Source: Arthrobacter sp. S41 (GTDB lineage Bacteria; Actinomycetota; Actinomycetes; Actinomycetales; Micrococcaceae). Taken from it: a DNA stretch of 64,000 bases. Where the stretch lies: NCBI RefSeq assembly GCF_004320535.1, contig NZ_SIHY01000001.1, forward strand, positions 2,401,109-2,465,108. Reading direction: 5' to 3'. The notes under the pieces were generated by a model that worked only from the letters and a program-made list of their open reading frames with translations, did not search any database and was not told the DNA's origin. The position numbers and the translations under genes are program-made. Shown here in pieces: positions 51,841 to 61,803 of this stretch (positions within the stretch are counted from its first letter, which is position 1; every line of letters begins with the position of its first letter).

Positions 51841-52761
51841 ATGAAACAACTTGTTGATTGGAAACTGGCGGCCAGCGCCGCCAAAACGCTGTTGCCTGCA
51901 GGGCCAAAAATCGTTAAACAAGATGCCGCCCGCATTGTTGAAGAACTGCGCATCGCAGCCGGCGAAGGACTAGTTGAAGCGGAGAAAATCTCCAAGCTGG
52001 TCTCCACCGCGCCGTCCCAGACCCTCGTGGTTGATCGAGCCGGTTGGGCCAAAGCCGTCAGCCAGAACTTTGCTGCGATGCTGCCGGCTGAGCTTGATGT
52101 ACCAGCCATGGTGCCAGCCGTAGCCGGAGCCGAACTGGGTGCAGTGCTCTCGGTACTAGGTACCCGAGTACTGGGCCAGTTTGACCCGTTTGTTGGACCA
52201 CGACTATTGCTCAACGCGCCAACTATCACCCAGATTCGCGGCGACTTGAATGTGAATGCCAGAGACTTCTATCTGTGGATTGCTACCCATGAGCAGACCC
52301 ACCGCCTGCAGTTTGAGCAAGCACCATGGATTCCTGAAGTGATGAAATCTATCCTTGCTCAGGCCTTTGAGCCAATGGCCGGACAGAACTCAATGAGTCA
52401 GCTCGGTGAGCGACTGAAGTCTATGAAGTCTGAGGTCAGTGAACTGACCAGCATCATGTCCGTGCTTGAAGGTCACGCCATGGTGGTGATGAATGATGTC
52501 ACCTCGATCCGCAGCATCAAGACCATCCGCCGACGCTTTGAAGCCCGCGGAGAAAACCGTTCGGCTTGGGCCACACTATTGGGCAAGCTCTTGGGCATGG
52601 ATGAAAAGGCTTTGCAATATAAGCGCGGAGCAAAGTTTGTCAGGCACATAGTTGATGAAATCGGCTACGAGGGATTCAACGAGATCTTTGCTGCCCGTGA
52701 ACTCTTCCCCAACGCTGACGAATTAGATCATCCAGAACGCTGGTTGGCCCGCACCCGATGA
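51841..52761 (+). CDS. zinc-dependent metalloprotease-like protein (DUF2342)
   Basis: A 306-aa actinobacterial protein of the DUF2342 family, sometimes labelled 'coenzyme F420 biosynthesis associated'. IATHEQTHRLQFEQAPWI has the zincin HExxH motif and VLEGHAMVVMNDV supplies a downstream Glu as likely third zinc ligand. No signal peptide is visible. It lies between dacB and tilS, overlapping tilS by ATGA. The biological substrate is unknown. Confidence 0.85.
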   Translation: MKQLVDWKLAASAAKTLLPAGPKIVKQDAARIVEELRIAAGEGLVEAEKISKLVSTAPSQTLVVDRAGWAKAVSQNFAAMLPAELDVPAMVPAVAGAELGAVLSVLGTRVLGQFDPFVGPRLLLNAPTITQIRGDLNVNARDFYLWIATHEQTHRLQFEQAPWIPEVMKSILAQAFEPMAGQNSMSQLGERLKSMKSEVSELTSIMSVLEGHAMVVMNDVTSIRSIKTIRRRFEARGENRSAWATLLGKLLGMDEKALQYKRGAKFVRHIVDEIGYEGFNEIFAARELFPNADELDHPERWLARTR

Positions 52762-53699
52762 ATCAAGCCTTTCACGATGCCCGTCGCGCTGTCGCCCAGG
52801 TCAGTGGTCCGGGGCTGAGCCTGATTGGAGTCTCCGGCGGAGCTGACTCATTGGCATTAGCCATTGTGGCTGCATCGCTACCTACCGCCTTTGGGGCGGT
52901 CATCGTGGACCACGGCTTGCAAGCTGACAGTGCCCAGGTTGCGCAGCAAACTGCGCAAACCTGCCGAGAGTTGGGCTTGGCTCCGGTGCTGGTGTTTAGG
53001 GTGTCGACCTCCAGTGATGAGGCGTCGGCCCGTGCAGCGCGGTATGAACAGTTTGAGCAGGCGCTGGCCCAGACTGGCGCCCAACAATTGTTGTTAGCCC
53101 ACACTCGTGATGATCAGGCCGAGCAGGTATTACTCGGTCTGCTGCGCGGTTCGGGCACCAGGTCCTTGGCCGGGATGCCAGCGGAACGTGGACCATACCG
53201 CCGGCCCCTACTGGAGCTGACCCGGGAACAGACCGAGGCGATCTGCCAGGATGCCGCAGTGGAGTACTGGGAAGACCCGAGCAATGCTGATACCAGTTAC
53301 CGGCGGAATCTGATCAGGCATGACGTCCTGCCATTTCTGCGCGAACAGCTTGGCGAACATGTGTCTGAAGCATTGGCTCGAACCGCCTCGCTGGCAGCCG
53401 CTGATGCTGCGGCTCTGGATCTCTGGGCGCAGGAAGCTAAGACAGCTCACGGAACCAAACTTGAGGAACTAGCTCGGTTGCCGGTGGCGGTGGCTTCCCG
53501 AGTGTTACGCCTAGCCGCCATCGAATCTGGCGCAAAAAATGTGGGCCATGAGCGAACACAGGCGCTGTGCGCGCTGGGCGGAATCGGCGTTCCTAAGTCC
53601 AAATCTGCTGGTCCGGTGCAACTGGATGGCAAAATCAGCGCCTTTAGGCGAAGCTCGGTGATAGTTTTCACGAGTACCGGCTCAACAACACATCATTAA
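52758..53699 (+). CDS. tilS: tRNA(Ile)-lysidine synthase
   Basis: A 313-aa N-type ATP pyrophosphatase that converts the wobble C34 of a minor tRNA-Ile to lysidine. GVSGGADSLALAIVA is the PP-loop SGGxDS motif near residue 23, LLLAHTRDDQAEQVLLGLLRGSG the second motif, and YWEDPSNADTSYRRNLIRHDVLPFL the tRNA-binding loop. It lacks the long C-terminal domain of E. coli TilS, typical of actinobacteria. Its start overlaps the zincin gene stop. Confidence 0.95.
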   Translation: MNQAFHDARRAVAQVSGPGLSLIGVSGGADSLALAIVAASLPTAFGAVIVDHGLQADSAQVAQQTAQTCRELGLAPVLVFRVSTSSDEASARAARYEQFEQALAQTGAQQLLLAHTRDDQAEQVLLGLLRGSGTRSLAGMPAERGPYRRPLLELTREQTEAICQDAAVEYWEDPSNADTSYRRNLIRHDVLPFLREQLGEHVSEALARTASLAAADAAALDLWAQEAKTAHGTKLEELARLPVAVASRVLRLAAIESGAKNVGHERTQALCALGGIGVPKSKSAGPVQLDGKISAFRRSSVIVFTSTGSTTHH

Positions 53700-53748
53700 A
53701 TGTGGCACTCTAGGTAAGTACCACACCTCTAGAATCAGGAGAACCCTC

Positions 53749-54300
53749 GTGGATTCCACTGCAGTCGAAGCCGATCTGGCGCATGTTCTGTACACCAAAG
53801 AAGAAATTCAGGCACGCGTGGCAGAGCTCGCCGCGCAGATCGACAAGGACTACAAGGGCCGCGACATTCTCGTAGTGGGTGTGCTCAAGGGTGCTGTGAT
53901 GATCATGGCTGACCTGGTCCGTGCGCTCGAGTCGCACCTGACCATGGATTGGATGGCAGTATCCTCCTACGGTTCGGGCACCCAGTCCTCCGGCGTTGTA
54001 CGTATCCTCAAGGACCTTGACTCGGACTTGATGGGCAAGCACGTTTTGATCGTTGAAGACATTATCGATTCAGGCTTGACCTTGTCATGGCTGAAGTCGA
54101 ACCTTGAATCCCGTGGCCCAGCCTCGGTAGAAATCTGTGCACTATTGCGCAAGCCAGAGGCAGCCAAGGTTGAAATCGACGTTAAGTACGTCGGCATGGA
54201 CATTCCTAATGAATTTGTCGTGGGTTACGGCCTGGACTACGCGGAAAAGTACCGCAACCTAGATTGCGTGGGCACCCTGGCTCCGCATATCTACCAGTAG
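53749..54300 (+). CDS. hpt: hypoxanthine phosphoribosyltransferase
   Basis: A 183-aa purine salvage enzyme that makes IMP (and GMP) from PRPP and the base. KHVLIVEDIIDSGLTLSWL is the PRPP-binding motif, ILVVGVLKGAVMIMADLVRAL the flexible-loop and anion-binding region, and VGYGLDYAEKYRNLDCVGTL the base-binding C-terminus. GTG 53749 follows CAGGAGAA. The tilS-hpt-ftsH order is widespread in Gram-positive bacteria. Confidence 0.95.
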   Translation: MDSTAVEADLAHVLYTKEEIQARVAELAAQIDKDYKGRDILVVGVLKGAVMIMADLVRALESHLTMDWMAVSSYGSGTQSSGVVRILKDLDSDLMGKHVLIVEDIIDSGLTLSWLKSNLESRGPASVEICALLRKPEAAKVEIDVKYVGMDIPNEFVVGYGLDYAEKYRNLDCVGTLAPHIYQ

Positions 54301-54407
54301 GGAACTTTTTTCGCCATTAGGGCGTTGAGAAGTATCGAAGGTGGCGTGACCCGGACGCCTTAGTAGTGCGTGAGGGGGATGCGTGAGGCGCGGGGCCTTG
54401 CGGATCA

Positions 54408-56333
54408 ATGAAAACGAAGAAGCTTTTTAACAGCTGGATCATTTGGGTTTTACTTGGCGTTATCGCTGTTGCGCTGTTCTTGCCGATGGTCTTTGGCAAT
54501 AACTCTGCCAAGGTAGACACCTCGGTGGGTATGTCGCAGCTAACCAGCGGCAACGTCACCGACGCCAAAATGTATGACAAAGACCAGCGAGTCGACCTGA
54601 AACTACGCGATCCCCTCAAGGTGGATGGCGTAGACAAGGGCAAGTCGGTGAGCTTCTACTACTCCACCGCACGTGCTGGTCAGGTTGTTAACGCGATCAA
54701 TAAGGCCGAGCCAGATAAGTTCACCGATCAGCCGGTGGAAAGCAACTGGTTGCTTTCCATGCTCGGCTTGATTGTTCCGTTCTTGCTGATTGCCGGTATT
54801 TTCTGGTTCATCCTCGCCCGCTCCCAGGGCGGCGGCTCCAAGGTCATGCAGTTTGGTAAGTCCAAGGCGAAGCTGATCACCAAGGACATGCCACAGGTGA
54901 CCTTCAAGGACGTTGCCGGTGCCGATGAGGCCGTGGAAGAACTCCACGAAATCAAGGAATTCCTGCAAGAACCAGCTAAGTTCCAAGCCGTGGGCGCCAA
55001 GATCCCTAAGGGTGTGCTGCTCTACGGCCCTCCAGGTACCGGTAAAACCCTGCTAGCTAAAGCCGTCGCCGGTGAAGCTCAGGTACCGTTCTACTCGATC
55101 TCCGGTTCTGACTTTGTTGAAATGTTTGTTGGTGTGGGTGCTAGTCGCGTCCGCGACCTGTTTGAACAGGCCAAGAACAATTCCCCAGCGATCATCTTTG
55201 TTGATGAGATCGACGCCGTAGGTCGCCACCGCGGCGCCGGTATCGGTGGCGGTAACGATGAGCGCGAGCAGACCCTGAACCAGCTGCTGGTGGAGATGGA
55301 CGGCTTTGACGCCACCACCAACGTCATCCTGATCGCTGCCACCAACCGTCCTGACGTTCTGGACCCAGCCCTGCTGCGCCCAGGCCGCTTTGACCGTCAG
55401 ATCCCAGTGGAAGCACCGGATCTGAAGGGCCGCGAGCAGATCCTGGCAGTACACGTTAAGGGCAAGCCAATGGATGCCACCGTGGACTTGAACGCTGTAG
55501 CCAAGAAGACCCCGGGTTACACCGGTGCCGATTTGGCCAACGTGCTCAACGAAGCTGCCCTGCTCACCGCACGCTCGAACGCCAACCTGATTGACGACCG
55601 CGCACTGGATGAGGCCATTGACCGCGTCATGGCCGGCCCGCAGAAGCGTACCCGACTGATGGACGAGCACGAGCGTAAGGTCACCGCGTACCACGAGGGC
55701 GGACACGCTCTGGTGGCTGCGGCGATGAACCAGACCGCACCGGTCACCAAGATCACCATCCTGCCTCGTGGCCGCGCCCTGGGTTACACCATGGTGGTTC
55801 CGGAGTCCGATAAGTATTCGGTGACGCGCAACGAATTGCTGGACCAGATGGCCTACGCCATGGGTGGTCGTGTGGCTGAAGAGATCGTCTTCCACGATCC
55901 TTCCACCGGTGCCTCAAACGACATCGAGAAGGCAACCGACACCGCACGCAAGATGGTCACCGAATACGGCATGAGCGGCAAGGTGGGCGCAGTACGCTTG
56001 GCCGGCACGGCCGCGGACCAGCAGATGGGAACTTCCTCGCGGGAGTACTCGGATGAAATGGCCCACCTGGTGGATCAGGAAGTGCGCGAGCTGATCGAGC
56101 AGGCCCACAACGACGCCTACCAAGCACTGATGATCAACCGCCACGTGCTTGACCGCCTGGCCCTGGCCCTGCTGGAACACGAGACGCTGAACCAGAAGGA
56201 AATCGCGGAGATCTTCACCGATCTGCAAAAGCGCGAAATTCGTGATGTGTGGCTGAGTAATCAGGAACGCCCAGTGCACGCACAAGGCCCGGTGTTAAGC
56301 CCCAAGGAGCGCGCAGCTTCCTCGACCGACTAG
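54408..56333 (+). CDS. ftsH: ATP-dependent zinc metalloprotease FtsH
   Basis: A 641-aa membrane-bound AAA+ protease for quality control of membrane and regulatory proteins. Two transmembrane helices (about 8-27 and 118-137) flank an extracytoplasmic domain. Walker A is GPPGTGKT from residue 207, Walker [13 protein letters not shown], then the second region of homology with [20 protein letters not shown]. The zinc site is H429-E430-G-G-H433, with a downstream Asp in [13 protein letters not shown] 54408 lacks a clear SD. Confidence 0.97.
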   Translation: MKTKKLFNSWIIWVLLGVIAVALFLPMVFGNNSAKVDTSVGMSQLTSGNVTDAKMYDKDQRVDLKLRDPLKVDGVDKGKSVSFYYSTARAGQVVNAINKAEPDKFTDQPVESNWLLSMLGLIVPFLLIAGIFWFILARSQGGGSKVMQFGKSKAKLITKDMPQVTFKDVAGADEAVEELHEIKEFLQEPAKFQAVGAKIPKGVLLYGPPGTGKTLLAKAVAGEAQVPFYSISGSDFVEMFVGVGASRVRDLFEQAKNNSPAIIFVDEIDAVGRHRGAGIGGGNDEREQTLNQLLVEMDGFDATTNVILIAATNRPDVLDPALLRPGRFDRQIPVEAPDLKGREQILAVHVKGKPMDATVDLNAVAKKTPGYTGADLANVLNEAALLTARSNANLIDDRALDEAIDRVMAGPQKRTRLMDEHERKVTAYHEGGHALVAAAMNQTAPVTKITILPRGRALGYTMVVPESDKYSVTRNELLDQMAYAMGGRVAEEIVFHDPSTGASNDIEKATDTARKMVTEYGMSGKVGAVRLAGTAADQQMGTSSREYSDEMAHLVDQEVRELIEQAHNDAYQALMINRHVLDRLALALLEHETLNQKEIAEIFTDLQKREIRDVWLSNQERPVHAQGPVLSPKERAASSTD

Positions 56334-56342
56334 GATCGAAGC

Positions 56343-56921
56343 GTGAGTGAACAACAACAGATCGATCAGCCGCGAATCGCGGCAGCCGTCCGCGAGATTC
56401 TCGAAGCCATTGGTGAAGATCCTAATCGCGACGGCCTGGTAGACACCCCAAACCGGGTTGCTAAGGCCTACGCGGAATTCTTCGCCGGCTTGCACCAGAA
56501 CGCGGCAGAGCACCTGTCGACCACTTTCGACATCGAGCACGACGAGATGGTCCTGGTCAAGGACATCCCGTTCTACTCGACCTGCGAGCACCACCTGGTG
56601 CCCTTCTACGGATCAGCCCATATTGGTTACATCCCGGGCAAGGGCGGCAAGGTCACCGGCCTGTCCAAACTGGCTCGCTTGGTTGAGGTTTACGCCCGTC
56701 GCCCGCAGGTTCAAGAACGCTTAACCACGCAGATCGTTGATTCGCTGGTGGAGCACTTGAACCCGGCCGGGGCGATCGTAGTCATCGAATGTGAGCACAT
56801 GTGCATGTCGATGCGCGGGGTGCAAAAGCCCGGAGCAAAAACCGTGACCAGTGCGGTGCGTGGACAGCTGCGGGAAACCGCCACACGCGCCGAAGCCATG
56901 AGCCTGATCCTCGGAAGGTAG
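56343..56921 (+). CDS. folE: GTP cyclohydrolase I
   Basis: A 192-aa enzyme converting GTP to dihydroneopterin triphosphate, first step of folate synthesis. [22 protein letters not shown] holds the zinc Cys and His, [26 protein letters not shown] the central signature, and [17 protein letters not shown] the second zinc Cys region. Zinc-type FolE1. The start is GTG 56343, 9 bp after ftsH. It heads the folE-folP-folB/folK run. Confidence 0.96.
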   Translation: MSEQQQIDQPRIAAAVREILEAIGEDPNRDGLVDTPNRVAKAYAEFFAGLHQNAAEHLSTTFDIEHDEMVLVKDIPFYSTCEHHLVPFYGSAHIGYIPGKGGKVTGLSKLARLVEVYARRPQVQERLTTQIVDSLVEHLNPAGAIVVIECEHMCMSMRGVQKPGAKTVTSAVRGQLRETATRAEAMSLILGR

Positions 56922-56928
56922 GAACCTC

Positions 56929-57831
56929 TTGTCCCTTGGAGCTATCCCGGGCACCGGCCCGAACACCAGCCCATTGCCAGTGATCCGCAAGTCCAAGAAG
57001 AAGACTATGGCTGATCTTCGCACCGACCGCACCCTGGTCATGGGCATCCTGAACGTCACCGAAGATTCCTTCTCCGACGGCGGGAAGTACCTTTCGATCG
57101 ATGCCGCCATCGATCAAGGGCTGAAGTTGCTGTACTCGGGTGCTGACATCATCGATGTCGGCGGAGAGTCCACGCGCCCCGGCGCCAAGGATGTTGACCC
57201 TGCCCTGGAGCAGTCGCGGATCATCCCGGTCATCGAAGCCCTGGTGAAAGCCGGAGCGGTGGTATCGGTAGATACCATGCACGTGAGCACGGCGCGGGTT
57301 GCCATCAACGCCGGTGCCCACATCATCAACGACGTGTCCGGGCTGACCTATGAGCCGGGCATGCCGGAATTGATCGCTGAAACCGGTGTACCTTATGTGC
57401 TGATGCACCGCCGCGGCACTGCACAGAATATGGTGGCCGAAGCAAATTATCAGGACGTTGTCACCGAAGTTATCGATGAACTACGTAGCCTACGTGACGA
57501 ATTTGTGGCCAAGGGTGTGGCGCCTGAGCAGATCATCATCGATCCAGGACTGGGCTTCGCCAAGGATGCGGAACACAACTGGGCCCTGTTATCCAACGTT
57601 GCGGCCATCGAAGAGCTGGGTCACCGAGTACTGATCGGCACCAGCCGCAAACGATTCTTGGGTTCGCTGCTCGCCGAGGCCGGTACTAGCCGCAAGCCAC
57701 TTGAACGCGATATCGCCACCGCGGCAACCACCGTGCTGGCCGCCAAAGACCAGGTCTGGGCCGTACGGGTTCACGACGTAATTGGCAGCCGCGACGCCAT
57801 TGAAGTCGTGCAGGCTTATGGATCGCATTAG
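56929..57831 (+). CDS. folP: dihydropteroate synthase
   Basis: A 300-aa TIM-barrel enzyme joining p-aminobenzoate to the pterin, the sulfonamide target. LVMGILNVTEDSFSDGGKYL is the first signature (Glu where many have Pro), DVGGESTRPGA the second, and GTSRKRFLGSLL a later phosphate/pterin-binding loop. The start chosen is TTG 56929, with AGGTAGGA upstream, giving a 26-residue basic leader; ATG 57007 (MADLRTDRTL) is a shorter alternative. It overlaps folB by 14 nt. Confidence 0.93.
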   Translation: MSLGAIPGTGPNTSPLPVIRKSKKKTMADLRTDRTLVMGILNVTEDSFSDGGKYLSIDAAIDQGLKLLYSGADIIDVGGESTRPGAKDVDPALEQSRIIPVIEALVKAGAVVSVDTMHVSTARVAINAGAHIINDVSGLTYEPGMPELIAETGVPYVLMHRRGTAQNMVAEANYQDVVTEVIDELRSLRDEFVAKGVAPEQIIIDPGLGFAKDAEHNWALLSNVAAIEELGHRVLIGTSRKRFLGSLLAEAGTSRKPLERDIATAATTVLAAKDQVWAVRVHDVIGSRDAIEVVQAYGSH

Positions 57832-58651
57832 CATCTACGGCATTTCTGCCACCGGCTATCACGGGGTCTTTGACCACGAAAAGCGCGACGGGCAGAAGTT
57901 CATCATCGACGTGGTGCTCCACGTTGATATCACCCGAGCCGCCGCCAGCGACAACGTCTTAGACACCGTGCACTACGGCGAAGTCAGCGAGCTGGTGGTT
58001 GAACAGATTCAGGCCGGGCCGTGGGATTTGATCGAGAAGCTGGGCAGTGAAATTGCCGAGGCGATTCTCGCCGCCTACCTGAGCGTGCTGGAAATTGACG
58101 TGGTGGTTCATAAGCCGCAGGCGCCGATTCCGGTGCCTTTTACCGACGTCACCATCTCGCTGACCCGCACGCAGAAGCGGCACACCGCCATCATTGCCCT
58201 CGGTGCCAACCTGGGTGACCCGCAGGCCACCTTGGCGGCTGCGGTGAAAGACTTGGCGCAAGAGCTAGAAATTCTGCGCTGCTCGCCATTGGCCATCACC
58301 AAACCGGTCGGTGGCCCACCAGATCAGCCCGATTACACCAATCAGGTGATCCAGGTTCGCACCACTTTGTCGGCGCATCAGCTCTTGGATTTATGCCAGA
58401 GCATTGAGGCCAAGCACCATCGCACCCGCGAGGTTCGCTGGGAAGCACGCACCTTGGATCTGGACCTGATCACCTACGATCACCTGCGGTTGAGCGATGA
58501 ACGGCTGACCTTGCCACATCCACGGGCCGCGATACGCGGTTTTGTGCTGGCCCCATGGAGCTGGATGGACCCCGACGCGGTACTTGAGGGCCAACTGGTT
58601 TCCCGGTTGGCCGCCAACGCCGCCGATACCAAGGACATCATCCGGTTATGA
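57818..58651 (+). CDS. folK: FolB-FolK fusion: dihydroneopterin aldolase and HPPK
   Basis: A 277-aa bifunctional folate enzyme. Residues 1-120 are dihydroneopterin aldolase (IYGISATGYHGVFDHEKRDGQKFIIDV, DTVHYGEVSELV, and the catalytic Lys in VVVHKPQAPI). Residues from about 122 are hydroxymethyl-dihydropterin pyrophosphokinase (TAIIALGANLGDPQATL and VRWEARTLDLDLITYD with the Mg-binding DLD). ATG 57818 starts the family N-terminus inside the end of folP. Fused FolB-FolK is common in Micrococcaceae. Confidence 0.93.
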   Translation: MDRISIYGISATGYHGVFDHEKRDGQKFIIDVVLHVDITRAAASDNVLDTVHYGEVSELVVEQIQAGPWDLIEKLGSEIAEAILAAYLSVLEIDVVVHKPQAPIPVPFTDVTISLTRTQKRHTAIIALGANLGDPQATLAAAVKDLAQELEILRCSPLAITKPVGGPPDQPDYTNQVIQVRTTLSAHQLLDLCQSIEAKHHRTREVRWEARTLDLDLITYDHLRLSDERLTLPHPRAAIRGFVLAPWSWMDPDAVLEGQLVSRLAANAADTKDIIRL

Positions 58652-59109
58652 GCAAGCTGAAGCTGCGTTGGGTTCTGTTGTGCGCCGCGTTTGGCGCGGT
58701 GGCTGGGTGGATCGCACTGAGCGCACTGACCGCCGCCGGGCGCTACGCCCCGGTACTGGATTACTCGGCGCTGTTCTCCCTGGCTGCGGTCTGCGCGGTG
58801 ATCCTCTTTTTGGGGATCCGGGTTAAACGATCCTCGATGGGAAAATCCCACTTTGAGCCGATCGCCGCAGCCCGCACCCTGGTGCTGGCCCAAGCCTCGG
58901 CCTACGCCGGAGCGGTGATTACCGGCTGGCACCTGCCATCGATCCTGACCCTCTGGCTGGCCAGCGGTCAAAGCCCCACCCTGAGCCGCGGATTGGTCCT
59001 GGCCGGGGCCGGTGTGCTTATGGTGGTTATTGGCTACATTGTCCAACACCTGTGCAAGCTACCCCCAGAGGATACCGATGACAGCAACGACTCCGTGGTC
59101 ACCGAATAG
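58648..59109 (+). CDS. DUF3180 membrane protein
   Basis: A 153-aa membrane protein with about four helices (LRWVLLCAAFGAVAGWIALSAL, LDYSALFSLAAVCAVILFLGIRV, TLVLAQASAYAGAVITGWHL, GLVLAGAGVLMVVIGYIVQHL) and an acidic tail. This matches DUF3180, which regularly follows folK in actinobacteria; the role is unknown. Starts as ATGA overlap with folK. The RLEAARTLVLAQA-type motif (AAARTLVLAQASAYAGA) is characteristic. Confidence 0.85.
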   Translation: MSKLKLRWVLLCAAFGAVAGWIALSALTAAGRYAPVLDYSALFSLAAVCAVILFLGIRVKRSSMGKSHFEPIAAARTLVLAQASAYAGAVITGWHLPSILTLWLASGQSPTLSRGLVLAGAGVLMVVIGYIVQHLCKLPPEDTDDSNDSVVTE

Positions 59110-59575
59110 CTTCACCCCGGCACACCCGAGCTACTTCAAAGTGAAGCTCACCACCTGGGCGATCACCTGGGGAGTAATCCTGCTGGTGACGCTGATTCCG
59201 GGGGTGCTCCTACTGGCCGGGGTTTCCACGCCCCTATGGTTGGCGATCGCCGCTCCGGTGTTGGCACTGGTGATTGCCCTACTGATCTTGCGGATTCTGC
59301 GCCGCCAAGTGTTAGCCCTTGGCTACCTAGAGCGCGAAGAAGACTTTATTGTCCGATCCGGGGTGATGTGGCGCAAGCAGGTGGTCATTCCCTACGGGCG
59401 GATGCAATACGTTGAGGTCAACAGCGGTCCCTTGGAACGACGTTTCGGACTGTGCCAGCTGACCTTAAACACCGCAGGCGCCGGAGCCACCGCCCACGTG
59501 TACGGCTTGCCCGCGGAGCAAGGCCAAGCCCTGCGTGAACGGCTGGTCTCGGCCGGCGAAGAGAAAATGCTGTGA
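59078..59575 (+). CDS. bacterial PH-domain (DUF304/YdbS-type) membrane protein
   Basis: A 165-aa protein with two membrane helices (TWAITWGVILLVTLIPGVLLL and LWLAIAAPVLALVIALLIL) followed by one bPH2 domain, recognisable by VIPYGRMQYVEVNSGPLERRFGLCQLTLNTAG. YdbS-type proteins usually pair with a YdbT-type protein, as here. ATG 59078 has AGAGGA upstream and overlaps the DUF3180 gene by 32 nt. In Bacillus, YdbS/YdbT affect resistance to amylocyclicin-type bacteriocins; the role here is unknown. Confidence 0.85.
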   Translation: MTATTPWSPNSFTPAHPSYFKVKLTTWAITWGVILLVTLIPGVLLLAGVSTPLWLAIAAPVLALVIALLILRILRRQVLALGYLEREEDFIVRSGVMWRKQVVIPYGRMQYVEVNSGPLERRFGLCQLTLNTAGAGATAHVYGLPAEQGQALRERLVSAGEEKML

Positions 59576-60930
59576 GCAACAACGACACATGGCAACGGGT
59601 GCACCCGGCCAGCCCCTTTGTTCATGGCTGGCTGGCCATCGTTGGTTTGCTCTACATCTACTGGCAGAACACCGATGAGCTGTCCTTCGCCGAACGCTTC
59701 GCCGGAGACCGGCTGCTATGGACCCTCGGCTTAGCTGGCGCGGCCCTACTGGTGGTGCTCGCCTTCTATTTCCTGTCCTGGTATTTCACCCGCTACAAGC
59801 TCACCGAAAGCCACGTTTACGTTAATTCCGGCACGCTGTTTCGCAGCCAAAAACAGGCGCGCATCGATAAGGTGCAGGGCATCGATATTGCCCAACCGTT
59901 GGTTGCCCGCCTACTGGGTCTAGCCGAGCTCCGCTTTGACGTGGCCGATTCCTCCGAATCGGTACTGCGCCTAGCCTTCCTCTCCAAGGCCGACGCTCAC
60001 GCCCTGCGCCAGCTCATCCTCGAACGCGCGAACTCAGGAACGCCGAGCGAAGCCAGGGTCCTGACCGATCCGGCAGACCCAAACCAAGCGGACCCAAACC
60101 CAGCAACCCTGCCACTGATGGCCAAGGTCCCGATCGGCCGGCTCTTAGCTTCCTTGTTCCTCCAGCTTCCGATAGTCATCGGCACGCTGGCCTGCCTGAC
60201 CATGGTCATCTTGTGGCTCACCGGCGTCCAAGGGATCATCGCCGGTGTTTTGCCGGTGCTGCTCAGTTTTGGCAGCTGGTTCTACAAACAACTGAACCAA
60301 GGCTGGAACTACACCGCCAGCGCCATGGACACCGGGATGCGCATCAGTTACGGGCTGGCCGACACCCGGCAACACTCCATCCCCGCCGGTCGAGTCCAAG
60401 CCATTTGCGTCACCGCCCCGCTGCTCTGGCGCTTGGTCGGCTGGTACAAGGTGGAAGTCAACGTGCTGGGCACCAAAAACGATGACGCAGATAATTTTCA
60501 GGTCCTGCCCGTGGGCGACTTTGAATCGGTCACCCGCATCATGGGTATTTTGTTGCCCGATCTTGGCGTCATTAACCAGCGCGAGGTGCTGGCCACCGCG
60601 GTGAGCACAGGTTATGAGCACGGCTTCATCGGCTCCCCCTCCCGGGCCAAGTCACTCTCCCCGGGAGCGTGGAAGCACCAAGGATTTTTAGTCACCGACA
60701 CCACCGTGATCTCCCGCTACGGTTGGCTGGCCCGCACTGCCACCTTTGTCCCGCACTCTCGGGTGCAGGGAATGGAATTTAGCCAGGGCCCATGGGAGCA
60801 AAAGCGTAAACTAGCCGGGGTCCGCCTATTTTGTGCGGGCGGCAATATCATCGGCCACCTGCATCAGGTTGATGCGCAGATCGCAGCAGAATTTACCCTG
60901 GCCCAAGCCACACGCCAGGTCGAAAGGTAG
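59572..60930 (+). CDS. bacterial PH-domain (YdbT-type) membrane protein
   Basis: A 452-aa membrane protein with about four helices in two pairs and repeated bPH2 domains. The first domain contains YTRYKLTESHVYVNSGTLFRSQKQARIDKVQGIDIAQPLVARLLGLAELRFDVA; the second follows ISYGLADTRQHSIPAGRVQAICVTAPLLWRLVGWYKVEVNV; a third is near RYGWLARTATFVPHSRVQGMEF. The GTG start overlaps the YdbS-like stop (GTGA), so the two probably form one membrane complex. Confidence 0.85.
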   Translation: MSNNDTWQRVHPASPFVHGWLAIVGLLYIYWQNTDELSFAERFAGDRLLWTLGLAGAALLVVLAFYFLSWYFTRYKLTESHVYVNSGTLFRSQKQARIDKVQGIDIAQPLVARLLGLAELRFDVADSSESVLRLAFLSKADAHALRQLILERANSGTPSEARVLTDPADPNQADPNPATLPLMAKVPIGRLLASLFLQLPIVIGTLACLTMVILWLTGVQGIIAGVLPVLLSFGSWFYKQLNQGWNYTASAMDTGMRISYGLADTRQHSIPAGRVQAICVTAPLLWRLVGWYKVEVNVLGTKNDDADNFQVLPVGDFESVTRIMGILLPDLGVINQREVLATAVSTGYEHGFIGSPSRAKSLSPGAWKHQGFLVTDTTVISRYGWLARTATFVPHSRVQGMEFSQGPWEQKRKLAGVRLFCAGGNIIGHLHQVDAQIAAEFTLAQATRQVER

Positions 60931-60932
60931 AA

Positions 60933-61799
60933 GTGGACGCACCACGATTGGGAATCGGCATCATCTCGGCCGGCAAAGTTGGCACCGTACTAGGTGCCGC
61001 CTTAGCCGCCAGCGGACACCGAATCACCGGGATCCACGCGGTCTCCGAAGCATCGCAGGACCGCGCCGACGCACTACTGCCCGGGGTTGAAATCTTGGAC
61101 CCGCCCGAAATTCTGCGACGCAGCGAACTGGTACTTTTTGCGGTACCCGATGACGTGCTTGGCGAATTAGTGGCCGGCCTAGCCACCGCCGGGCATATCC
61201 AACCCGGCCAGCTGATCGCACACACCGCCGGACGATTTGGCACCAGCATCTTACAACCGGCGCTAGATGTTGGCGCTTTTGGTCTAGCCATCCACCCGGC
61301 GATGACCTTCACCGGAATGAGCATGGATCTGGCCCGGCTCACCGACTGCGTTTTTGCGGTCACCGCCGATGAGGTGATGCTGCCGGTAGCCCAAGCGCTG
61401 GTAGTGGAAATGCGCGCCGAACCGGTGGTCATTGCAGAAGCCGATCGCGCCAGCTACCACGCGGCCCTGGCCCACGCCGCCAACCACCTGAACACCATCA
61501 CCGCGCAGTCCGCCGATATTCTGCGCCGCATCGGGGTGGAAGATCCGGCCAATACCTTGCGCGCACTGATGAGCGCCAGCCTAGATAACGCCCTGCGCTC
61601 GGGAGCCGGCGCACTGACCGGGCCGGTGGCTCGCGGGGATATCGGCACCGTCACCGCACACCTCGACGCGCTATCCAGCGACCCGGCGGAAACCAACAAT
61701 TCCTACCGCAGCCTCTCGAGGGCTACCGCCTTGCGGGCGGCCGATCGAGGGCTTATCTCACAAGGCACACTCGAAGAACTGTTGCGAGTTCTAGAATAG
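60933..61799 (+). CDS. Rossmann-like/DUF2520 oxidoreductase-like protein
   Basis: A 288-aa protein: an N-terminal Rossmann fold (LGIGIISAGKVGTVLGAALAASGHRITGIHAVS) resembling pyrroline-5-carboxylate/ketopantoate reductases, and a helical C-terminal DUF2520 domain with SYHAALAHAANHLNTITAQS. Directly upstream of panC, as in many actinobacteria, so a ketopantoate-reductase-like role in pantothenate synthesis has been suggested by context only. The start is GTG 60933, 2 bp after the PH gene. Confidence 0.85.
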   Translation: MDAPRLGIGIISAGKVGTVLGAALAASGHRITGIHAVSEASQDRADALLPGVEILDPPEILRRSELVLFAVPDDVLGELVAGLATAGHIQPGQLIAHTAGRFGTSILQPALDVGAFGLAIHPAMTFTGMSMDLARLTDCVFAVTADEVMLPVAQALVVEMRAEPVVIAEADRASYHAALAHAANHLNTITAQSADILRRIGVEDPANTLRALMSASLDNALRSGAGALTGPVARGDIGTVTAHLDALSSDPAETNNSYRSLSRATALRAADRGLISQGTLEELLRVLE

Positions 61800-61803
61800 A
61801 GGG

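Noticed and set aside
55053..55895. 280-codon open frame antisense to ftsH
   Set aside because: It mirrors the conserved AAA+ coding region and has low-complexity His/Val/Gly-rich translation; no independent support.
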